From assembly GCA_024235655.1 (NCBI GenBank), contig JACKLY010000005.1:1-64000 (forward strand): a stretch of DNA of 64,000 bases, given 5' to 3'. The DNA is from Zoogloeaceae bacterium (GTDB lineage Bacteria; Pseudomonadota; Gammaproteobacteria; Burkholderiales; Rhodocyclaceae). Shown piece after piece: positions 43,819 through 51,193 of this stretch (within the stretch, counting starts at the first letter, position 1; each line of letters begins with the position of its first letter). The position numbers were made by a program, and so were the translations under genes. Below the pieces are notes generated by a model. It saw nothing but the letters and a program-made list of their open reading frames with translations. It had not been told where the DNA came from and ran no database searches.

Positions 43819-46179
43819 ATGCCAGCCAATACGCCCAGCCAGAACAAGAGCGCCGGTGACATCAACCGCCGTCTGGAATTTCTCAAGGAATTGCAGGTTG
43901 TCACCACGAAGATTCATGCAACCAGCAATACCGATGAAATCATGCTCGAGCTTTCGCAGGACATCTGCCGGCTGTTCAATGCCGATCGCCTGACCATCTA
44001 TGCGCTGGGCGAGGACAAGCAGAGCATCATTTCCAAGGTAAAGACCGGGCTCAATTCATTCAAGGACCTGCGCCTGCCGATCTCCGACCAGAGCATCGCC
44101 GGCTACGTCGCAGCCAACAAGCAACTGGTCAATATCCACGATGTCTATGACGAAGCCGAGCTCAAGCGCTACAGCCCGCGCATGGCCTTCCTCAAGGAGG
44201 TGGACAAGCGAACCGGCTACCGTTCTCGGCAAATGCTGGTGGCGCCTGTTGTCGATGCACCATCGGATGAACTGGTCGGCGTCGTGCAACTGATCAACTG
44301 CAAGGCGGATGTCCCCTTCGGCGCACTGGAAGAGGAGGGGGTGCAGAGCCTCGCCCAGACGCTGGCGGTGGCGCTGACGCAACGCCAGAAGCCCTTGTCG
44401 ATCACGCGCAGCAAATACGACGACCTGGTGGCCAGCGCCGTCATTTCAGCGGCGGAACTTGATCTTGCGCAGCGCTCGGCAAGGCGCAAGGGAATTTCCC
44501 TGGAAGAAACGCTGGTTCGGGAGTTCCAGGTCAAGCCGGCGGCAATCGGCCAGGCGTTGTCCAAGTTTTTCTCGGTGCCCTGCGAGTTGTTCCGGCAGGA
44601 TCGGATCAAGCCACTCGATCTGCTCCGCAACCTTCGTCGGGAGTATGTCGAAGCCAACAACTGGCTGCCGATCGAAGATGGCCCGGAAGGGGTGGTAGTG
44701 GTGTCGCCTGACCCCGAGCGGATCAAGGCATCGCGCATCGTCAACAATATTTTCCCGAAAGGTCGAATCGTCTATCGCGTGATGAGCGACCTCGATTTCA
44801 GGAAAACCGTTGACCAGTTCTACGGTGAGCTTTCCGATATGGGTTCTGTCGGCGAGCTGCTTTCCGATCTGGATGAGGGCGAATCGCTCGAGGTTGCTGC
44901 GGATGAAGTAAGCGCGGCAGCCGACAACGAATTGGTTCGGCTGGTCAACAAGATCATTGTCGAGGCCTATCAGCAGGGCGCATCGGATATCCACATCGAA
45001 CCGCGGCCTGGCAAGGAAAAAACACGGATTCGTTTTCGCAAGGATGGTTCGCTGGTCAATTACATCGAGGTTCCCGCCTCCCACCGCAATGCGCTGATCA
45101 CCCGCATCAAGATCATGTGCGACCTGGATATTTCGGAAAAACGCCGCCCGCAGGACGGCAAGATCAAGTTCCGGAAATTTGGCCCGCTCGATATCGAGTT
45201 GCGTGTGGCAACCATTCCGACGGCCGGCGGGGTGGAGGATGTCGTGATGCGCATCCTTGCCGCCGGTGAACCGATTCCACTGGCGAACATGGGGTTCTCG
45301 CAGCATAACTACGAGAACCTTATCAAGTGTGTGGAAAAGCCGTATGGCCTGTTTTTCGTTTGCGGGCCTACCGGCTCCGGCAAGACGACAACCCTGCATT
45401 CGGTACTGGGCTACCTGAACAAGCCGGAAACCAAGATATGGACGGCCGAAGATCCGGTCGAGATCACGCAAAAAGGCCTGCGTCAGGTGCAGGTGAACAA
45501 GAAGGCCGGGCTGGATTTCGCGACGGTAATGAAGGCCTTCCTGCGCGCCGATCCGGACATCATCATGGTCGGTGAAATGCGTGATGCAGAAACCACCGGC
45601 ATTGGCATTGAGGCCTCGCTCACCGGCCACCTTGTCTTCGCCACCCTGCACACCAACTCCGCGCCGGAATCCATCATCCGCCTGCTCGACATGGGCATGG
45701 ATCCCTTCAACTTTGCCGATGCACTGCTCGGTATTCTGGCGCAGCGTCTGGCCAAGCGCCTGTGCAAGGAATGCAAGGTCGCCTATCAACCGGGCCCTGA
45801 AGAAATCAAGCAGTTGCTGGCCGAATACAGTGACGAACTGACGCATACCGATCACTGGGTCAAGAATCCGAAAGCAGCCATGGAGGCCATCTACAAGGAC
45901 TGGCTGCAGCAGCATGGCAAGGACGGCAAGCTGACGCTGTACAAGGCCAAGGGCTGCCCGGCCTGCAACGACACCGGCTACAAGGGCCGGGTTGGCTTGC
46001 ATGAACTGCTGGTGGGTACCGACCCGGTCAAGAAGCTGATTCAGGAAAAGGCGCGCGTGGCGGAGATTCTGGCCGAGGCACTGAACGAAGGGATGCGGAC
46101 ATTGAAGATGGATGGCATCGACAAAGTGCTGCAAGGCATCACCGACATGGCACAGGTGAGATCGGTGTGCATCAAATGA
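43819..46179 (+). CDS. PilB/GspE-type assembly ATPase with N-terminal GAF domain
   Basis: A 786-residue hexameric motor ATPase of the type IV pilus / type II secretion family. An extra GAF domain fills about residues 15-190 (LFNADRLTIYALGEDKQSII), then a T2SSE N-domain (about 200-350), then the ATPase: Walker A CGPTGSGKTTTLHS near 516, Walker B DPDIIMVGEMRDAETTG near 576, and the zinc tetracysteine pair CKEC (about 648) and CPAC. ATG 43819 is chosen; a TTG at 43804 overlaps the previous stop. The ordinary PilB lacks a GAF domain, so motor control by a small molecule is likely. No pilC or pilT is nearby. Confidence 0.9.
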   Translation: MPANTPSQNKSAGDINRRLEFLKELQVVTTKIHATSNTDEIMLELSQDICRLFNADRLTIYALGEDKQSIISKVKTGLNSFKDLRLPISDQSIAGYVAANKQLVNIHDVYDEAELKRYSPRMAFLKEVDKRTGYRSRQMLVAPVVDAPSDELVGVVQLINCKADVPFGALEEEGVQSLAQTLAVALTQRQKPLSITRSKYDDLVASAVISAAELDLAQRSARRKGISLEETLVREFQVKPAAIGQALSKFFSVPCELFRQDRIKPLDLLRNLRREYVEANNWLPIEDGPEGVVVVSPDPERIKASRIVNNIFPKGRIVYRVMSDLDFRKTVDQFYGELSDMGSVGELLSDLDEGESLEVAADEVSAAADNELVRLVNKIIVEAYQQGASDIHIEPRPGKEKTRIRFRKDGSLVNYIEVPASHRNALITRIKIMCDLDISEKRRPQDGKIKFRKFGPLDIELRVATIPTAGGVEDVVMRILAAGEPIPLANMGFSQHNYENLIKCVEKPYGLFFVCGPTGSGKTTTLHSVLGYLNKPETKIWTAEDPVEITQKGLRQVQVNKKAGLDFATVMKAFLRADPDIIMVGEMRDAETTGIGIEASLTGHLVFATLHTNSAPESIIRLLDMGMDPFNFADALLGILAQRLAKRLCKECKVAYQPGPEEIKQLLAEYSDELTHTDHWVKNPKAAMEAIYKDWLQQHGKDGKLTLYKAKGCPACNDTGYKGRVGLHELLVGTDPVKKLIQEKARVAEILAEALNEGMRTLKMDGIDKVLQGITDMAQVRSVCIK

Positions 46180-46193
46180 GGGAAGGCCACCAC

Positions 46194-47801
46194 ATGGATA
46201 CCCTGCAGGATATGTTTCGCCGGCTTGAACAGCTCAATGCCATCGGCGCATCGCTCTCTCACGAGCGCAATATTGCGCGTCTGCTCGAGAACATTCTCCT
46301 GGCCGCCAAGGCGATTACCCATGCCGATGGCGGGACGCTATATCGTGTCACCGACGATGCGAAACACCTGCACTTTGAAATTGTGCGCACCGATTCACTG
46401 AACATTGCTTTTGGCGGTGCAACAGGCCAGCCGATTTCCACCCAGTTTTCGGATCTGCCGCTCTATCTGCCGGATGGCGAACCGAACAACTCGATGGTGG
46501 CTGCCTACAGCGCCATCCACGCCGAAACGGTGAGCATTGCCGATGCCTATGCGGCGGAAGGATTCGATTTTTCCGGCACGCGCAAGTTCGATCAGGCGAC
46601 CGGCTATCACTCGACGTCATTCCTCACCGTGCCGATGAAAAACCACGAGAACGAGGTTATCGGCGTGCTCCAGTTGATCAATGCGCTGGATGAAAACGGG
46701 GTGGTGCGCCCCTTCTCCGATGCCGATCAGCGCCTGGCCGAATCGCTGGCCTCACAGGCGGCGGTGGCACTGACCAACCGCCTGCTGATCACGCAACTGG
46801 AAACCCTGTTCGAGTCCTTTATCAACCTGATCAACATGGCGATTGACGAAAAATCGCCCTATACCGGCGGCCATTGCCAGCGCGTGCCGGCATTGACCAT
46901 GATGCTGGCCGAGGCAGTGAACGACACCAGGGAAGGCCCGCTGGCCGACTTCACGATGAGTGACAAGGATCGCTACGAACTGAAGATCGCCGGCCTGCTC
47001 CATGATTGCGGCAAGGTGACAACGCCGGTGCATGTGGTGGACAAGGCAACCAAGCTGCAGACCATCTTTGACCGTATCCACCTGATCGATACCCGTTTTG
47101 AAGTCGTCAAGCGGGACGCCGAAATTGGCGCCTTGCGCGCCCAGTTGGCCGGCGAGGATGCGGCAAAGGTCAATCAAAAGCTGCAGGAACGGCTTGCTGC
47201 CATCGAGAGTGACCGCGAATTCCTGCGCATCTGCAATATCGGTGGCGAAGCGATGAAGCCGGAAGACCAGGAGCGGGTACGTCGCATTGCCAGGCAATAC
47301 CGCTGGTGTGACCCGGAAGGGCCGGAAGGAAAAATGGTTGATTTCCTCTCGGCCGAAGAGCTGGAAAATCTCACCATCCGCGCCGGCACGCTGACCCAGT
47401 CCGAGCGCGAGATCATCAACTACCACATCGTCGCCACCATCAAGATGCTGGAAGCCCTGCCCTGGCCGAAACACCTGAAGAACGTGCCGGAATACGCCGG
47501 CGGCCACCACGAACGCATGGATGGCAAGGGCTACCCGAAAGGACTCAAGCGTGACGAAATGTCCGTGCAGGCACGGGTCATGGGCATTGCCGATATTTTC
47601 GAGGCACTGACAGCGCGCGACCGGCCTTACAAGCACGGCATGAAGCTATCCGAGGCGATGGGCATCCTCAAACGCTTCAGCGAGGGTGGGCATATTGACC
47701 CGGAACTGTTTGAAGTGTTCGTTTCGCAGAAGGTGTATCTGCGTTATGCGCAGGAATTCCTTGATCCGGCCCAGATAGATCTGGACCCTGCGCCCAACTA
47801 A
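46194..47801 (+). CDS. GAF and HD-GYP domain phosphodiesterase
   Basis: A 535-residue cytoplasmic protein. A GAF domain spans about residues 5-190. The HD-GYP domain follows: His270-Asp271 in GLLHDCGKVTTPVH, and GGHHERMDGKGYPKG near 434-446, the signature of c-di-GMP phosphodiesterases. Between these two parts there are about 100 more residues than in a minimal HD-GYP domain, including a coiled-coil-like stretch. ATG 46194 has GGAAGG eight bases upstream; an ATG at 46167 overlaps the ATPase gene. As last gene of the operon beside the pilin it probably links c-di-GMP to filament assembly. Confidence 0.92.
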   Translation: MDTLQDMFRRLEQLNAIGASLSHERNIARLLENILLAAKAITHADGGTLYRVTDDAKHLHFEIVRTDSLNIAFGGATGQPISTQFSDLPLYLPDGEPNNSMVAAYSAIHAETVSIADAYAAEGFDFSGTRKFDQATGYHSTSFLTVPMKNHENEVIGVLQLINALDENGVVRPFSDADQRLAESLASQAAVALTNRLLITQLETLFESFINLINMAIDEKSPYTGGHCQRVPALTMMLAEAVNDTREGPLADFTMSDKDRYELKIAGLLHDCGKVTTPVHVVDKATKLQTIFDRIHLIDTRFEVVKRDAEIGALRAQLAGEDAAKVNQKLQERLAAIESDREFLRICNIGGEAMKPEDQERVRRIARQYRWCDPEGPEGKMVDFLSAEELENLTIRAGTLTQSEREIINYHIVATIKMLEALPWPKHLKNVPEYAGGHHERMDGKGYPKGLKRDEMSVQARVMGIADIFEALTARDRPYKHGMKLSEAMGILKRFSEGGHIDPELFEVFVSQKVYLRYAQEFLDPAQIDLDPAPN

Positions 47802-47823
47802 GCCTGACGAAATACAAAGTCGA

Positions 47824-47843
47824 CTGACAAAAAATGTCAGTTT
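47824..47843 (+). terminator. Weak terminator-like hairpin after the signalling operon
   Basis: CTGACA at 47824-47829 pairs with TGTCAG at 47835-47840 around an A5 loop, followed by only three T residues. Termination is likely incomplete, so some transcription may reach the pilin genes. Confidence 0.4.
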
Positions 47844-47866
47844 CTGTGTGTGCCCCTCAGCTAATC

Positions 47867-47882
47867 CCCCTGAATTCAGGGG
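47867..47882. repeat. Perfect 16-base palindrome upstream of the pilin gene
   Basis: CCCCTGAATTCAGGGG is a fully symmetric 16-base inverted repeat ending nine bases before the candidate pilin promoter. It could be a regulator binding site, or a hairpin if transcribed from upstream. No known operator of this sequence comes to mind. Confidence 0.6.
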
Positions 47883-47890
47883 ATATTGCC

Positions 47891-47912
47891 TGGCATGGTT
47901 TTTGTGTATAGT
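47891..47912 (+). promoter_or_regulatory. Pilin promoter candidate (imperfect sigma-54, alternative sigma-70)
   Basis: TGGCATGGTTTTTGTG resembles the sigma-54 consensus: GG at 47892-47893 is right, but ten bases later the expected GC reads GT. Alternatively TTGCCT at 47886 and TATAGT at 47907 could act as sigma-70 elements with a short 15-base spacer. Type IV pilin genes are often RpoN/PilR-dependent, which favours the first reading, but the mismatch is at a key base. Confidence 0.4.
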
Positions 47913-47951
47913 AGAACAACGGTTTTCCACCGTTATTTTCAGGAGGAAATG

Positions 47952-48137
47952 ATGAAGAAATCTATGCAAAAGGGTTTTACCCTTATTGAGTTGATGATCG
48001 TGGTTGCGATCATCGGTATTCTGGCCGCGATTGCCATTCCACAATTCTCTGAGTACACAAAGAAGAGTGAGAACAAGGCAGCGCAATCCGATGCGCGGAA
48101 CATGATGACCGCTGGCATTGCCAACTCAACCAACTGA
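47952..48137 (+). CDS. Short type IV pilin, PilA-N type
   Basis: A 61-residue prepilin. The class III leader MKKSMQKG is cut before Phe, giving FTLIELMIVVAIIGILAAIA and then IPQFSEYTKKSENKAAQSDA; Glu5 is present. The mature chain of only 53 residues is essentially the N-terminal helix, without the globular head of ordinary pilins (about 130-150 residues). Size and sequence are close to the Geobacter PilA-N. Aromatic residues are Phe1, Phe24 and Tyr27 only; the additional Tyr/Phe residues of the Geobacter protein are missing. AGGAGG lies five bases before ATG 47952 (an ATG also precedes at 47949). A PilA-C-like gene follows. Confidence 0.9.
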   Translation: MKKSMQKGFTLIELMIVVAIIGILAAIAIPQFSEYTKKSENKAAQSDARNMMTAGIANSTN

Positions 48138-48155
48138 TAGCCCGGGAGATTAATG

Positions 48156-48521
48156 ATGAAAAAAATCGCGATTATTCTGCTTGCCTTGGGCGCATCCTCT
48201 GCTTTCGCGCAGACAACAGTGTGTGATGGCACTTCCAATCAGGCGAAGAAGCAGATTGCAGGTGGCTCTGGCGCTGTCGTAGCAAGTCCGACTTTTATTC
48301 GCAATGGATTTGACTTTAATTGCTCGAATAATGTCCACTTGGCCTATAACGAGGTGAGTGCCAACTTGTTTATTGTTGGTTCAGGTTCGGCGAAGGGCAA
48401 TCAATATTTTGCAGGCAATAGCAACGGCGGTGCAATTTCTGCCAAAGGTACTTGTACTGGTACGAATCAATCATGTGGTACTGCTGACATTACCACTGCG
48501 CTGAGTAAAGCAGGTTCCTGA
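48156..48521 (+). CDS. Secreted PilA-C-like partner of the short pilin
   Basis: A 121-residue exported protein with a signal peptide (MKKIAIILLALGASSAFA, cut before Gln) and a small, Gly/Ser/Asn/Thr-rich domain of probable beta structure. Four cysteines (23, 56, 100, 107) could make two disulfides in the periplasm. I know no matching family from sequence alone. Its place 18 bases after the PilA-N gene is that of Geobacter PilA-C (Spc), which binds and stabilises PilA-N and co-assembles with it. GGGAG lies seven bases before ATG 48156; an ATG at 48153 is also possible. A strong terminator follows. Confidence 0.75.
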   Translation: MKKIAIILLALGASSAFAQTTVCDGTSNQAKKQIAGGSGAVVASPTFIRNGFDFNCSNNVHLAYNEVSANLFIVGSGSAKGNQYFAGNSNGGAISAKGTCTGTNQSCGTADITTALSKAGS

Positions 48522-48541
48522 TTCAGAAGGTTTAGGTCAAG

Positions 48542-48570
48542 GGCGCACCGTGGGTGCGCCTTTTCTTTTT
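48542..48570 (+). terminator. Strong rho-independent terminator after the pilin pair
   Basis: GGCGCACC at 48542-48549 pairs with GGTGCGCC at 48553-48560 around a three-base loop, followed by TTTTCTTTTT. It should make pilin transcripts far more abundant than those of the exporter genes behind it. Confidence 0.93.
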
Positions 48571-48580
48571 GTTGGTTTAT

Positions 48581-49384
48581 ATGTGGCAATTCTGTATTTC
48601 AGCCTGGCGCTCGGGTTTCAGAAGCAAGGGCGTGCAGGCGATTATCGTACTTGGCGTATTGCTCGTCTGTGCTGCGTATCTGGCAGGTTTCTTTTCGCCT
48701 CGTCAGCCACGCACTGTGGCGCTTGATGTTGGTTTTTCCGGGTTGCGTTTCAGCCTCGTTCTCCTTTCCCTGTTCTGGGTTCAGGAGTTGGTGAGTGTTG
48801 AGATTGTACGGAAGACGGTTATTTTTGCGCTGACCTATCCTGTATCGCGCACAGCCTACATTCTGGGGCGTTTTGCCGGAATCGTTGGTTTGCTCATTCT
48901 GGCGGCTCTGTTATTGGGGCTGTTGCTCTGGATTGCTTGTTTCGTTACTGGTGGTGGCTACGAGCAGCAATTTGCGGTGGCCTTGGGCGGGCCTTACTGG
49001 CTTGGTGTTCTGGGCTGTTTGCTTGATGCATTGGTGGTGGCCGCATTTTCGCTGGCAATTGCCTCCTTTTCGACTGTTCCCCTGTTGCCGATCGTACTTG
49101 GTGCTGGGTTTGCTATCGCAGGAAAAAGCGTCGGGGCAGTGCTTGATTACCTTGGCAGAGGTGCGGATGGTGATGTCGGCCTTACGTCTCAATTCGGCCC
49201 GATTGTCAATGCCATCAGTGCCGTACTCCCAGACCTGTCCCGGCTTGACTGGCGTGCTGCTTCAATGTATGGCATCGACATTCCCGAGTCGCTGATTTTT
49301 ACAGCAAGCGGCATGGCAATTATCTATGGGGCCATCATGGTCACGCTTGCGGCAATCTTCTTTGAGCGGAGAGAATTTGGCTAG
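48581..49384 (+). CDS. ABC-2 type transporter permease (PilI-like)
   Basis: A 267-residue membrane protein with about six helices, matching the ABC-2 permease pattern: an N-terminal cytoplasmic segment, VELVSVEIVRKTVIFALTYP-like LVSVEIVRKTVIFALTYPVS, then SRTAYILGRFAGIVGLLIL and further helices. It pairs with the ATPase gene 0.8 kb downstream. In Myxococcus xanthus the pilG-pilH-pilI genes encode an ABC transporter required for pilus formation, and this order (permease, accessory protein, ATPase) beside a pilin recalls it. What is exported is unknown. ATG 48581 follows a terminator directly. Confidence 0.75.
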   Translation: MWQFCISAWRSGFRSKGVQAIIVLGVLLVCAAYLAGFFSPRQPRTVALDVGFSGLRFSLVLLSLFWVQELVSVEIVRKTVIFALTYPVSRTAYILGRFAGIVGLLILAALLLGLLLWIACFVTGGGYEQQFAVALGGPYWLGVLGCLLDALVVAAFSLAIASFSTVPLLPIVLGAGFAIAGKSVGAVLDYLGRGADGDVGLTSQFGPIVNAISAVLPDLSRLDWRAASMYGIDIPESLIFTASGMAIIYGAIMVTLAAIFFERREFG

Positions 49385-49385
49385 G

Positions 49386-50225
49386 ATGAATGCAATGCGG
49401 CGCTATGGGATAGTGCCGCATTGCGTATTGCTCATTGCGCTGATTGGGGGGGTCCCGAGCATTTCGGAGAGGCTCTTGACCTTTGCGCGCATCGAATCTG
49501 CACTCGAGATGCAGGTGGCTCTGCCTCGCTCACTACTGGTAACCATGGCAGGAGGGGATCGCTATTTGGCAGCAAATGTAGCTGTGTTTCGTGCGCTGCT
49601 TGTATCTACCGACAAAATGCGCCAAGAAGATTACGTCGTACTTGCCAAGGTTCAGGAAGATGCTTCTTGGTTGAATCCTGCTCATGAGGACAATTATTAC
49701 ATCGCTGCCGCTGTATTGCCGTGGAATGGTCATTACGAGGCTGTGCAGACGATCTTGGCTCGTGCGATGAAAGCACGACCTTTCGATTATCAGCCGGCTT
49801 TTTATTTCGCTTTTAATCGGCTGCATTTTCGCAAGGATGCAGTAGGTGCAGCCCAGGCGCTGATTGATGCAGCAAAGCATGTGCCGAACATTCGGAATCA
49901 GTTGTTACTCGAATCAATGGCTGCACGTTGGCTGAGCCAGAACGATGATCTTGATGTATCGATCGACGTTATTCGTACAATGATTGAAACTTCGCGCTTT
50001 AAGGGAATGCGAGAATACCTCCATGAGCGCTTGCAGCGGCTCGAAACCCTGCGCAGTTTAAGGCAGGCCGCGATTGGCTATGTGGAAAAATATGGGCAGC
50101 CTGCAAAAACGATTGCTGATCTGGTGCGCTTTGGGGGGGGTACCCAGCCCGTTTTTGAGCCAGCGGGGATGCAGTACATGATTAATTCAGATGGGCTCCC
50201 GATCTTGATTGCGAGACCGAATTGA
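49386..50225 (+). CDS. Membrane-anchored helical-repeat protein of the pilin-linked exporter
   Basis: A 279-residue protein with an N-terminal membrane anchor or uncleaved signal (IVPHCVLLIALIGGVPSI), then mostly helices. Regions such as NPAHEDNYYIAAAVLPWNGH and the AQALIDAAKHVPNIRNQLLL stretch look like TPR-type repeats. The C-terminus (PAGMQYMINSDGLPILIARP) is a distinct small motif. I recognise no named family. Situated between permease and ATPase genes with one-base spacing or overlap, it is likely a third component of the exporter, comparable in position to Myxococcus PilG. Confidence 0.6.
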   Translation: MNAMRRYGIVPHCVLLIALIGGVPSISERLLTFARIESALEMQVALPRSLLVTMAGGDRYLAANVAVFRALLVSTDKMRQEDYVVLAKVQEDASWLNPAHEDNYYIAAAVLPWNGHYEAVQTILARAMKARPFDYQPAFYFAFNRLHFRKDAVGAAQALIDAAKHVPNIRNQLLLESMAARWLSQNDDLDVSIDVIRTMIETSRFKGMREYLHERLQRLETLRSLRQAAIGYVEKYGQPAKTIADLVRFGGGTQPVFEPAGMQYMINSDGLPILIARPN

Positions 50226-51193
50226 TGAACGCAGTAATCTGTCTTGAAAACGTTCGGAAGCATTATTCGAGAACCCTGCGAACTCGGGCGCATGAGGCGC
50301 TGAAGGGTATTTCTCTCGAAATCTCCGAAGGAGAAGTATTCGGATTTATCGGGCCCAATGGGGCTGGTAAGAGCACGACAATCAAAATCATTACCGGCAT
50401 ATCAAGACCTAGCTCAGGAGATGTCCGCCTTTTTGGCCTGGACTGCCGAGACGCCAGTTCGCGCTATCGGGTCGGGTATGTGCCGGAAAGCCCGAGCCTT
50501 TACGACTATTTGACTCCTTTAGAACTTCTTTCAATGGGGTTGTCGTTACATGGCGTCAAGTTAACGAACGAACGACGACACTGCATGGAGTGGTTGTCTC
50601 GTCTTGGCCTTGGGCATGTGGCTGAGACACAGATCAAAACCTTCTCAAAAGGAATGGCGCAGCGAACTGCTCTTGCGCATGCGCTATGCATACAGCCCCG
50701 ATTGTTAGTTCTTGATGAGCCTCTGTCGGGGCTTGATCCGGTTGGACGGCGAGAGGTGATTGATCTGCTGGCTGAATTTCGCAGTGCCGGAGGGACTGTT
50801 TTCTTTTCGTCGCATGTGCTTTATGACGTTGAGCGCCTAGCGGATCGCTTCGGATTGATTCATGAAGGTGAGTTGCTGACGCTTCGTTCGCCGCAAGAAC
50901 TTGCTGATGAACAAAGCAATCGCTTTCTTGTGGTTTACCAGTGTGCAAATCCGGTGGATGAAGCGTCCCGCTGTTTGCGTGAGCGACAATTCGAACGCGA
51001 AATTGATGAGCCAGAATTGCCACTCTTGCTGGGAGTAATCGCAGCACGTGGAGGGCGTTTGGTTGAGGTGCGGCCGGGCGCTTCCCTGGAAAGCGTATTT
51101 TTTAGTGTGATCCGAAACAAAGACAATGATGATGGTCCAAATGTTGATCATCAGCAGTGTTCCGAGTCATCAGGGTCGGGCAAGCGCCTGTAA
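50225..51193 (+). CDS. ABC transporter ATP-binding protein (PilH-like)
   Basis: A 322-residue ATPase. Walker A is GFIGPNGAGKSTTIKIITG, the Q-loop region is GYVPESPSLYDYLTPLE, the signature is FSKGMAQRTALAHAL, Walker B is LLVLDEPLSGLDPVGRRE and the switch His is in FFSSHVLYDVERL. A C-terminal extension of about 80 residues, common in ABC-2 export ATPases, ends the protein. Its ATG overlaps the preceding stop (TGATG) and its own stop overlaps the next gene's ATG, so the four genes are tightly coupled. Confidence 0.9.
   Translation: MNAVICLENVRKHYSRTLRTRAHEALKGISLEISEGEVFGFIGPNGAGKSTTIKIITGISRPSSGDVRLFGLDCRDASSRYRVGYVPESPSLYDYLTPLELLSMGLSLHGVKLTNERRHCMEWLSRLGLGHVAETQIKTFSKGMAQRTALAHALCIQPRLLVLDEPLSGLDPVGRREVIDLLAEFRSAGGTVFFSSHVLYDVERLADRFGLIHEGELLTLRSPQELADEQSNRFLVVYQCANPVDEASRCLRERQFEREIDEPELPLLLGVIAARGGRLVEVRPGASLESVFFSVIRNKDNDDGPNVDHQQCSESSGSGKRL

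Noticed and set aside
44446..46134. Long minus-strand open frame opposite the pilus motor gene.
   Set aside because: Antisense to a gene with intact Walker motifs; no homology signal in the shadow translation.
47952..48137. Short pilin interpreted as a truncated pseudogene of a full-length pilin.
   Set aside because: It has a strong ribosome site, an intact processing motif, a clean stop, the exact size of known short pilins and a partner gene directly behind it; the following DNA does not encode a pilin head in frame.
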